Part shown: positions 1 through 6,407 of the stretch, one piece after another
Layout of the letters: each line of letters begins with the position of its first letter
Numbering within the stretch: position 1 is the stretch's first letter
DNA from: M3007 sp040080915
Lineage (GTDB): Bacteria > Bacteroidota > Bacteroidia > Chitinophagales > Saprospiraceae
Direction of reading: 5' to 3'
DNA length: 9,823 bases
Assembly: GCA_040080915.1 (NCBI GenBank)
Contig: JBEBHD010000214.1
Location: 1 to 9,823, forward strand
Made by a program: the position numbers and the translations under genes
The notes under the pieces: generated by a model
What the model saw: only the letters and a program-made list of their open reading frames with translations
What the model was told of the DNA's origin: nothing
Database searches by the model: none

Positions 1-1088
1 CGCTCCTCAAGCGATTGATGGAAAGCTCGGACATTGCTCAAAAAGTGTTTTTTGACTTGGAGCGCCTTGATTACCGGGAGCTCTTTTCCGAAAAAAATTA
101 CGAGACTATCGTTCACGCACTTGCACAGCGAGGCATACGGCTCTCCGAAAAAGTGCTTGTTGGCATGGACGAGATCCAGTTGGTGCCCAACTTACCGAGC
201 GTGATCAAGTACCTGTACGATACCTACGACATCAAGTTCGTGTTGACTGGCTCGAGCTCGTACTACCTGAAAAATCGGTTCGACGAGTCCTTGGCGGGCC
301 GAAAAAAGATATTCGAGGTTTACCCGCTCACCTTTGGCGAGATGCTGACATTCCAACAGGTCGGGCACATTTCGCCGGGCACCGCGTTTGCGGGCGTGCC
401 GTTTTCCATGGCCGAGTACGAACGCCTGAAGCACTATTACGACGCGTATATTGACTACGGCGGGTTTCCGGAGGTCGTCCTGTCCGAAAAAGCCCGGGAC
501 AAGCGCGACCTGATCGCGGACATCCTCAGCTCGTACATCAACCACGACGTGGCATCGTTTCTCGATTTCAAAAAAAGCGAGGATGCCTATAAATTAATCA
601 GGCTGCTCGCCGTGCGCGTGGGCACCAAATTAGAGGTGTCCAAGATCAGCGTGCTCAGTGGGCTGACCCGCCATGCGGTGGAAAATTATCTCGGGCTATT
701 CGAGCAATCGTACCTCATCCGAACGATTCCCGTCAGCACCGCCAGCCCCGACCGTGAAATCGTGAAAGCCCGAAAACTCTATTTCCTCGACAACGGCATA
801 GCGGCCATGGCGGCAGAACTGGGAAGCGGGGCCAAATTTGAAAACGCTGTGTTCAATCAGCTTCGGCACCACGGGGAGGTGACCTACTACGCCCTGAAAT
901 CCGGCAAGGAGATTGACTTTGTGCTCGATAGGCGTGCTGCCTTTGAGGTCAAAGAAACCGCCATGGAAGCAGATCGAAAGAATGCCGCCGCGCTGGCCGC
1001 GAACCTTGGTATTGAAAAAGCATACGTGGTGGGTAGGCACCCCACCCGGGCGTTCGATGGCTGGATTTGGGGCGGGGCGATTCGGTAA
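1..1088 (+). CDS. AAA-family ATPase with DUF4143 domain (5' end outside window)
   Basis: This is a predicted ATPase of the AAA_14/DUF4143 group, cytoplasmic and of unknown cellular role. The reading frame is open to the left edge: codons before the first ATG (position 18) read L-L-K-R-L-M, which matches the residues that follow a Walker A GKTTLLKRL motif, so the P-loop lies just upstream and position 18 is not the true start. Visible landmarks are a Walker B-like VGMDEIQLV (D at 168-170), a sensor-like KFVLTGSSS (about 228-254), and the family signature GRKKIFEVYPLTFGEML (about 297-347). The C-terminal part, from about position 540, fits DUF4143. It ends in E-I-D-F...F-E-V-K (about 909-953), which resembles the degenerate PD-(D/E)xK fold often found at the end of these proteins. 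The gene converges with prfC, with 16 bp between stop codons. The family call is firm; no target or function can be assigned. Confidence 0.9.
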   Translation, partial: LLKRLMESSDIAQKVFFDLERLDYRELFSEKNYETIVHALAQRGIRLSEKVLVGMDEIQLVPNLPSVIKYLYDTYDIKFVLTGSSSYYLKNRFDESLAGRKKIFEVYPLTFGEMLTFQQVGHISPGTAFAGVPFSMAEYERLKHYYDAYIDYGGFPEVVLSEKARDKRDLIADILSSYINHDVASFLDFKKSEDAYKLIRLLAVRVGTKLEVSKISVLSGLTRHAVENYLGLFEQSYLIRTIPVSTASPDREIVKARKLYFLDNGIAAMAAELGSGAKFENAVFNQLRHHGEVTYYALKSGKEIDFVLDRRAAFEVKETAMEADRKNAAALAANLGIEKAYVVGRHPTRAFDGWIWGGAIR

Positions 1089-1104
1089 GGCACTGTTACA
1101 CCAC

Positions 1105-2688
1105 TCACCCCTCCGACGTGAACCGAAACTGCACCTTCGGAAAGTTTTCCTGCACCGTTTGCAGTATCCAGGCCGTTTCGGCCAAAAAAACGATGTCGCC
1201 GTGGATGTCGCGGGCGATGTCGCGCTTGCGGCGGTCGAGAAATTCCTCCAGCGCCTTGGGGTCGTCGCTGCTGATCCAGCAGGCTTTGTTCAGGTTCACG
1301 GGTTCGTAGCGGCATTTGGAACCGTACTCGGCCTCCAGGCGGTGCTGGATGACCTCAAACTGGAGCTGCCCCACCGTGCCGATAATGCGGCGGCCGTCGC
1401 TCTGGCGCACGAACATCTGGGCTACACCCTCGTCCATGAGCTGGTCGAGACCCTTGGCAAACTGCTTTTGCTTGAGCGGGTCAGCGTTTTCCACGTAACG
1501 GAACTGCTCTGGACTGAACGAGGGTATGCCCTTGAAATGCAGCACCTCACCCTCGGTGAGCGTATCGCCGATCTTAAAATTGCCGGAATCGTACAGACCC
1601 ACCACATCGCCGGGGTAGGCTTCCTCCAGGAGGGTCTTTTTGCTGGCCATGAACATGGTGGGCGCGGGGAACTTGAACTCTCGTTCCAGCCGTACATGCC
1701 GGTAGTTTTTGTTGCGCTCGAAGCGGCCTGAGCACACGCGAACGAAAGCGATGCGGTCGCGGTGTCGCGGGTCCATATTGGCAAAAATCTTGAAAACGAA
1801 GCCGCTGAACTTGTCCTCTTCGGGCTGCACGATGCGCTCCTCCGTCTCGCGTGCACGGGGCGTGGGGGCGATGTCCACGAAACAATCAAGCAGTTCCTTC
1901 ACACCGAAGTTGTTGACCGCCGAGCCGAAAAATACCGGGCAGATGTCGCCGCGCAGGTAGGCGGCCTTGTCGAAGGGTGGGTACACGGTCACTAAAGTTT
2001 CCACCTCCTCACGCAAGACGCGGGCGGCGCTTTCGCCGATGTGTTTTTCCAGATCGGGGTGGGCGAGGTCTTCGAAAACGACGATTTCCTCCTCGTCCTG
2101 CTTGCCGTGGGGGTTGAACAGCACGAGTTTGCGCTCGTACAGGTTGTACACGCCCTTGAACCGCTGTCCCATGCCGATGGGCCACGAGAGCGGGCATACT
2201 TTCAGGTTCAGTTTTTGCTCGACCTCGTCCAGCAGATCGAAGCCGTCGCGGCCCTCGCGGTCTAATTTGTTGATGAAAAAAATGATCGGCGTATCGCGCA
2301 TACGGCACACCTTGGTGAGTTTTTCCGTCTGGGTTTCCACGCCCTTGGCCACGTCTGCGACCACAATGGCGGAGTCCACGGCTGTGAGTGTGCGGTAGGT
2401 ATCTTCGGCAAAATCCTCGTGGCCGGGCGTGTCGAGGATGTTGATCTGCAGGTCGCGGTACTCGAAGCCCATGACCGAGGTGCTGACCGAGATGCCGCGC
2501 TGGCGTTCGATCTCCATGAAATCGGACACGGTGCTTTTTTTGATCTTGTTGCTTTTCACGGCACCGGCGGTCTGGATGGCCCCGCCGAAGAGGAGCAGTT
2601 TTTCGGTCAGGGTGGTCTTGCCCGCATCGGGGTGGGCGATGATGGCGAAAGTGCGGCGGCGGTGGAGTTCGTTCAGGAAGGTGGACAC
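1105..2688 (-). CDS. prfC: Peptide chain release factor 3 (RF3), translational GTPase
   Basis: RF3 is a cytoplasmic GTPase that speeds removal of RF1/RF2 from the ribosome after peptide release. All GTPase motifs are present (numbering from the GTG start): G1 AHPDAGKT 18-25, switch I RGISVST 64-70, G3 DTPGHED 86-92, G4 NKLD 140-143 and G5-like GSAVNNFG 255-262. Domain II and the RF3-specific C-terminal domain follow (QSDGRRIIGTVGQLQFEV, about 429-446). I chose GTG at 2688-2686, giving 527 residues, close to the E. coli protein (529) and starting at the usual STFLNELHRRRTFAII. An open frame continues to an ATG at 2859, but the 57 extra residues are unlike the family and would cover the candidate promoter and an inverted repeat. 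No Shine-Dalgarno is visible. The gene stands alone, convergent with the ATPase gene and divergent from the next gene. Confidence 0.95.
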   Translation of the reverse strand: MSTFLNELHRRRTFAIIAHPDAGKTTLTEKLLLFGGAIQTAGAVKSNKIKKSTVSDFMEIERQRGISVSTSVMGFEYRDLQINILDTPGHEDFAEDTYRTLTAVDSAIVVADVAKGVETQTEKLTKVCRMRDTPIIFFINKLDREGRDGFDLLDEVEQKLNLKVCPLSWPIGMGQRFKGVYNLYERKLVLFNPHGKQDEEEIVVFEDLAHPDLEKHIGESAARVLREEVETLVTVYPPFDKAAYLRGDICPVFFGSAVNNFGVKELLDCFVDIAPTPRARETEERIVQPEEDKFSGFVFKIFANMDPRHRDRIAFVRVCSGRFERNKNYRHVRLEREFKFPAPTMFMASKKTLLEEAYPGDVVGLYDSGNFKIGDTLTEGEVLHFKGIPSFSPEQFRYVENADPLKQKQFAKGLDQLMDEGVAQMFVRQSDGRRIIGTVGQLQFEVIQHRLEAEYGSKCRYEPVNLNKACWISSDDPKALEEFLDRRKRDIARDIHGDIVFLAETAWILQTVQENFPKVQFRFTSEG

Positions 2689-2731
2689 GGTATGGCGGTG
2701 TTTGAAAAGAGCGTTTTTTGGAAAACGGGCG

Positions 2732-2739
2732 CGAAGGTA
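2732..2739 (-). promoter_or_regulatory. Candidate -7 promoter box for prfC
   Basis: The minus strand reads TACCTTCG, one base from the Bacteroidota -7 consensus TAnnTTTG. Transcription would begin near 2726 and leave a leader of about 38 nt before the GTG start. No clear -33 TTTG sits at the expected distance; that position is close to the inverted repeat at 2757-2787. The box lies inside the longest open frame, which supports the shorter prfC start. Confidence 0.45.
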
Positions 2740-2756
2740 CACAACATTGATCTTTA

Positions 2757-2787
2757 GACTTTCCAGGTTTTTAAAATCTGGAAAGTC
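2757..2787. repeat. Inverted repeat (10-bp perfect arms) upstream of prfC
   Basis: The arms GACTTTCCAG (2757-2766) and CTGGAAAGTC (2778-2787) are perfectly complementary. The 11-nt spacer is itself nearly self-complementary (TTTTT/AAAA), so the whole 31 bp is close to one palindrome. It lies 17 bp upstream of the candidate prfC -7 box, overlapping the -33 region, in the space between divergent genes. It could be an operator, a hairpin in a transcript, or one copy of a dispersed intergenic palindrome. No second copy is seen in this window. Confidence 0.7.
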
Positions 2788-2843
2788 GCGCGCCCCGATG
2801 CACTTTTCCGTCCGCCCCGTTCCATGTTTTGCGGAAATCGCGC

Positions 2844-2851
2844 TATACTTG
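2844..2851 (+). promoter_or_regulatory. Weak candidate promoter box for the 2973 gene
   Basis: TATACTTG differs by one base from TAnnTTTG. If used, transcription would start near 2857 and read rightward through a 29-codon ORF (2879-2968) into the gene at 2973, giving a leader of about 115 nt. There is no convincing -33 element; a TTTTG at 2827-2831 is too close. No better box is visible nearer to 2973. Confidence 0.25.
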
Positions 2852-2972
2852 CCCGCCATTCACCAAGTATGCCAATCCATGAGCGGGAAAACCACTTTCC
2901 AGTCCATCCAACTGTCGGTCATCCGCCTGAGCGTGGGGACGGTGAAGCTGTGGTTCGAAAATACTTGATGGT

Positions 2973-4229
2973 ATGACAGACAAAACCATTCTTTTGCTCA
3001 TAACCAACGATGCCGTTTGGCTCAATCCCGAGATACCTATTGGGACGGCTCAAACTAATATCCCCTTTAAGCATTTGCTGTTTCGCACGGTCGTGCCCAT
3101 TTATTGGGAGGCGGAAATGTTGAGGTACGATGCTTCAGATGCTAGGCTGCACCTGCGGGTAATTAACTATTCCGTGGCTGAACCCTTACCCAGGTTTGCC
3201 GAACAGCGCCCTAAGAAGGAGGTGCGGGCGCTGTATTTTGAAAAATTGGACTGGCGCATGCTGGAGCCACAGTTGAGCTCTTACACCAAAGCGCGTTTAA
3301 CGGAACAAGTCAACAATTTGGAACTTTCGGTAGCTGAGCCGACACGCAATTTTTTGCCGGAAATTGAAGCCCCGGCGGGCACACTAAGCCGGTCGTTTTC
3401 AGTGCCGTTTTCCGAGGCGAAGATTGGTTTGGGTGAAATCACATTTGAATGCTACCTGGATGACATAAGCCGGAATCTTACCATTTCCATAGCGAATGCG
3501 TATTTGATGCCGGAATTCAACCTGATCAAACCCTTTATTGCCAAAAAATTGAAAAAAAAGAACTTTAAGGTCCGGGCCACGGTACATTTCCGAGGTGGCG
3601 AAATTGAACGTATTGAAGCCCATTCCAACGAGATAAAAGCCATCAACGAGGAAATGCTCGAAGCGGTCAAACAGCAACGTCTTCAGGGGCTTACCCGCCC
3701 CCCTAAAATGACACCGCCCGACCAAACTTTATTCACATCGGAAGATATTTTTGATACCTTGAACGATACGGCACCGGGTAACCCATTTCGGCAGACCGAG
3801 AAAGATATTCTGGACTTTTTTTCGGAAAACAATTCCATACGAAACCGCCAGCAGTTGGTTTTTCTGGCGGGCAGCAAGCAATCTGAACGGCAACCACTTC
3901 GCTTTACCCTTACGCCTAAATTTGGGTTTTTGTTTTTCATCGAGGGGCCAATGAATCACCATTTTGCCTGGGAACTCCTCAACTCCAATGCTACTTACTT
4001 ATGGAGTTTTCCCAAAGAAAGTCGGTCGGTCGAGCAACAATACTGGGAGGTGGCGGCACAAATAAATGCAGTTCAAGACGCTGGGCGCCAGCAGTATCGC
4101 CAGTACTACCGCGATGATCTTGAACGGCGGGTGTTTTCCTTTAACTATATCGAACACAAGCACATAGGCTCAGCCATGATAAATGCCTTTCCGAAATGGC
4201 GGCATAAACTCGAGGAACTGCTGGTGTAA
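2973..4229 (+). CDS. Uncharacterised protein, 418 residues, family not recognised
   Basis: I do not recognise this protein. It has no signal peptide and no membrane helix, so it is probably cytoplasmic. The first ~180 residues are rich in predicted beta strands. A lysine-rich patch, IAKKLKKKNFKV, at 189-200 precedes VRATVHFRGGEIERIEAHSNEI and a charged helical stretch (218-240). A proline-rich hinge, TRPPKMTPPDQ, at 241-251 separates a C-terminal module (252-418) containing a basic segment (RQQLVFLAGSKQSERQPLRF) and an aromatic-rich core, FGFLFFIEGPMNHHFAWELLNSNATYLW (317-344). Many ordered, conserved-looking blocks and a full-length frame argue for a real gene. It starts at ATG 2973 with no visible Shine-Dalgarno. 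Its sequence is more AT-rich than that of its neighbours, and a Bro-N gene fragment follows 25 bp after its stop, so it may have arrived by transfer. Confidence 0.8.
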   Translation: MTDKTILLLITNDAVWLNPEIPIGTAQTNIPFKHLLFRTVVPIYWEAEMLRYDASDARLHLRVINYSVAEPLPRFAEQRPKKEVRALYFEKLDWRMLEPQLSSYTKARLTEQVNNLELSVAEPTRNFLPEIEAPAGTLSRSFSVPFSEAKIGLGEITFECYLDDISRNLTISIANAYLMPEFNLIKPFIAKKLKKKNFKVRATVHFRGGEIERIEAHSNEIKAINEEMLEAVKQQRLQGLTRPPKMTPPDQTLFTSEDIFDTLNDTAPGNPFRQTEKDILDFFSENNSIRNRQQLVFLAGSKQSERQPLRFTLTPKFGFLFFIEGPMNHHFAWELLNSNATYLWSFPKESRSVEQQYWEVAAQINAVQDAGRQQYRQYYRDDLERRVFSFNYIEHKHIGSAMINAFPKWRHKLEELLV

Positions 4230-4254
4230 GAAACGCAAGTTGTGCCCCGCCCAC

Positions 4255-4455
4255 CGTCCCCGTAAATACTGGAACGATTTGAAAACCAAACTGCAAAAGG
4301 AGGGCGGTCAACTGTCCGAAAAAATCGGACAGTTGAAAATGTGTGCCGAAGACGGCAAGATGCGCGACACCGACGTAGCCGATACCGAGCAACTGCTTCG
4401 GCTGATCCAGTCGGTGCCCTCGCCCAAAGCCGAGCCGTTCAAGCAGTGGCTTGCC
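4255..4455 (+). pseudogene. Remnant of a Bro-N (phage antirepressor-like) domain protein
   Basis: Frame 1 here encodes a 67-residue piece of the Bro-N domain (PF02498, BRO/antirepressor family). It runs from RPRKYWNDLKTKL through LSEKIGQLKM and DGKMRDTDVADTEQLLRLIQS to SVPSPKAEPFKQWLA, all hallmark segments of that domain. The usual N-terminal part (the recognition of its own name-giving VWHNEEWFFSVVDI-type strand region) and everything after QWLA (normally followed by a VGxERI-type segment and a C-terminal domain) are missing. The frame stays open upstream into the end of the 2973 gene but has no plausible start or homologous sequence there. Bro-N proteins are typical of phages and mobile islands. 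The preserved reading frame suggests a fairly recent deletion. It is probably not translated. Confidence 0.8.
4308..4336. repeat. 12-bp perfect inverted repeat inside the Bro-N remnant
   Basis: The arms TCAACTGTCCGA (4308-4319) and TCGGACAGTTGA (4325-4336) are perfectly complementary around a 5-nt A loop. They encode the repeated peptide pattern QLSEK-IGQL. No T run follows on either strand, so it does not look like an intrinsic terminator. It may be a coding coincidence or a hairpin kept for another reason. Confidence 0.6.
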
Positions 4456-4483
4456 ATCAGCACATTCTCCCTACTTTTGCGCC
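4451..4483 (+). promoter_or_regulatory. Promoter of the glycosyltransferase gene, near-leaderless
   Basis: TACTTTTG at 4472-4479 matches the Bacteroidota -7 consensus TAnnTTTG exactly. A TTG at 4451-4453 lies 18 bp upstream, within the normal spacing for the -33 element. Transcription should begin about five bases after the box, at or within a few bases of the ATG at 4484, giving a leaderless or nearly leaderless mRNA. The -33 element falls in the QWLA codons of the Bro-N remnant. Confidence 0.7.
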
Positions 4484-6394
4484 ATGCGGCTTTCCGTAGT
4501 CATCGTCAACTACAACGTGCGCGCCTTTTTGGAGCAGGCGCTCCTGTCGGTGCGCACGGCCATGCGGGACATCGAAGGCGAGGTGTGGGTGGTGGACAAC
4601 AACTCCTCGGACGACTCGGTGGGCATGGTGCGCGAGCGATTTCCCGAAGTACAACTCGTCGCCAACGCCGACAACCCCGGTTTTGCCGTGGCCAACAACC
4701 AGGCCATTCGCCAGAGCGCGGGCGAGTACGTGCTGCTGCTCAATCCCGATACGCTGGTGGAGGCCGACACCTTCCGGCAGTGCCTCGATTTTATGGACGC
4801 GCACCCCAACGCCGGTGCCTTGGGTGCCAAACTGCTCGACGGCAGCGGGGCTTACCTGCCCGAGAGCAAGCGCGGCTTCCCCTCACCCTGGGTGGCCTTC
4901 TGCAAAACCGCTGGTCTCGCCCGCATTTTTCCCAAAAGCCGCCTGTTCAACGGCTACTACCTCGGCCACCTGAGCGAAAACGAAACCCATCCCGTGGACG
5001 TGCTGGCTGGCTGTTTCATGTTTGTCCGCCGCACTGCGCTCGACAAGGCCGGGCTGCTCGACGAGGCGTTTTTCATGTACGGCGAGGACATTGATCTGTC
5101 GTATCGCATCGTGCAGGCAGGCTACCAAAACTACTATTTCCCGCAGGCCCGCATCCTGCACTACAAGGGCGAGAGCACCAAAAAGGGCAGCCTGAACTAC
5201 GTCCGCACCTTTTATCAGGCCATGATCATTTTTGCCCGCAAACATTTCCGGGGGCGGCGTGCCGGGCTGTTTGTGCTAATGCTCCAGGCCGCCATCTGGT
5301 TGCGGGCGGGCATGGCGCTGCTCTCCAGTGCGGCAAGCCGGGTATGGTTGCCTGTGGCTGATGCGGCGCTACTGTTCGGAGGATTGGTGTTTCTGAAAGA
5401 TTTTTGGGCCAACTACTACTACAAAGACCCGTACTATTTCAAGGCGGCGGTGCTGTGGTTCAATTTTCCGCTGTACACGCTCGTGTGGCAGGTGTCGGTG
5501 TGGCTCAGTGGCGGCTACGACCGGCGTTACGACCTGAGCCGGTTGCTGCGCGGCATCGGGTTGGGCACACTGCTGCTGGCGGCCATCTACGGTTTTCTCG
5601 AACTAGAGTACCGCCCTTCGCGGGCCTTGCTGCTGCTGGGTGGTGCCTGGGCGACGGGCGCGCTGGCAGCGTTGCGCGTGCTGCTGCATCTGGTCGAGTT
5701 CCGCAGCCTGCGCATCGGGCAGGATCGGGTGCGGAACCTCGTGGTGGTGGGCAGCACGGAGGAAAGCGAGCGGGCACAGGGGCTGCTGGCACAGGCGGGC
5801 GTGGCAGCCAACCTGATCGGTACCGAGGCCCCCGCCCGCGCGGCGGAGCGGCTGCCCGGCCTCGTTCGGGTGTTCGGTGTGGACGAGGTTGTTTTTTGCT
5901 CCAAGGACGTTTCCGTGCAGGAAATCCTGACGTGGATGACCCGTCTCGGCCCGAGTATTTCGTACAAAATACTACCCGAGGGCGGACGGCACATCATCGG
6001 CAGCAGCAGCAAGGATGCGCCCGGCGAACTGTACACCGCCAACATCCGCTACAACATTGCCCAGCCCGGACAGCGCCGGAACAAACGCGTGCTCGACCTC
6101 GGCATCTGCCTGCTCATGCTGCCCGGCCTGCCGCTCGCGCTGTTTTTTTTCAAAAAAACAAAACCGCTGCTACAAAACTGGCTGCCCGTGTTGCTGGGCC
6201 GAAAAACGTGGGTCGGTTATGCGCCTGCGCCGGGTGTTGAGGCCTTGCCCCGGCTCGCTCGGAGCGTGTTTTCCCCGCTGTCGGGCTGGGAGAATGCGGC
6301 GATTGACGCGGATATGGTGGAGCGGTTGAATTTTTTGTACGCGCGGGATTGGAGCGTGTGGCGGGATGTGGGGGTAGTGTGGGGAGCGGTGTAG
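4484..6394 (+). CDS. Membrane glycosyltransferase: GT2 domain + TM/Rossmann region + degenerate sugar-phosphotransferase tail
   Basis: This 636-residue protein probably adds a sugar to a lipid-linked surface glycan at the inner membrane. Residues 1-255 are a GT2 (GT-A fold) domain of the rhamnosyltransferase-like type: VVIVNYN 5-11, VDNNSSDD 37-44, NPDT 87-90 (metal/nucleotide-sugar site), LAGCFMFVRR 174-183, GEDID 200-204 and HYKGEST 226-232. About five hydrophobic segments follow (262-303, 320-340, 357-401). Residues 418-525 resemble the Rossmann-like domain of polyprenyl glycosylphosphotransferases (NLVVVGSTEES; VDEVVFCSKD). Residues 534-636 resemble the phosphotransferase itself: KRVLDLGICLLMLPGLPLAL, GRKTWVGYAP and RDWSVWRDVGVVW. 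The catalytic segment between the membrane helix and WVGYAP is lost. ATG 4484 is preferred over a TTG at 4451 because the GT2 fold starts at once and the promoter sits just upstream. A T8-C-A7 run occurs at 6143-6158. Confidence 0.9.
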   Translation: MRLSVVIVNYNVRAFLEQALLSVRTAMRDIEGEVWVVDNNSSDDSVGMVRERFPEVQLVANADNPGFAVANNQAIRQSAGEYVLLLNPDTLVEADTFRQCLDFMDAHPNAGALGAKLLDGSGAYLPESKRGFPSPWVAFCKTAGLARIFPKSRLFNGYYLGHLSENETHPVDVLAGCFMFVRRTALDKAGLLDEAFFMYGEDIDLSYRIVQAGYQNYYFPQARILHYKGESTKKGSLNYVRTFYQAMIIFARKHFRGRRAGLFVLMLQAAIWLRAGMALLSSAASRVWLPVADAALLFGGLVFLKDFWANYYYKDPYYFKAAVLWFNFPLYTLVWQVSVWLSGGYDRRYDLSRLLRGIGLGTLLLAAIYGFLELEYRPSRALLLLGGAWATGALAALRVLLHLVEFRSLRIGQDRVRNLVVVGSTEESERAQGLLAQAGVAANLIGTEAPARAAERLPGLVRVFGVDEVVFCSKDVSVQEILTWMTRLGPSISYKILPEGGRHIIGSSSKDAPGELYTANIRYNIAQPGQRRNKRVLDLGICLLMLPGLPLALFFFKKTKPLLQNWLPVLLGRKTWVGYAPAPGVEALPRLARSVFSPLSGWENAAIDADMVERLNFLYARDWSVWRDVGVVWGAV

Positions 6395-6407
6395 TGCTGC
6401 ATTTCAT

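Noticed and set aside
913..1731. Long plus-strand open frame (272 codons) across the end of the ATPase gene and antisense to prfC
   Set aside because: It lacks recognisable domains and mirrors prfC codons on the other strand; prfC is certain there.
2419..2968. Plus-strand open frames antisense to the prfC N-terminus, one running to 2968
   Set aside because: They are explained by GC-rich codon bias of prfC; the encoded sequences have no family features.
5404..6240. 278-codon open frame overlapping the glycosyltransferase in another frame
   Set aside because: Its composition is dominated by Arg, Ala and Gly, typical of a shadow frame, and the glycosyltransferase frame is well supported throughout.
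6345..6384. Four G-runs on the plus strand near the glycosyltransferase stop as a G-quadruplex
   Set aside because: One loop would be 15 nt and the others uneven; the GC-rich coding sequence explains the runs adequately.
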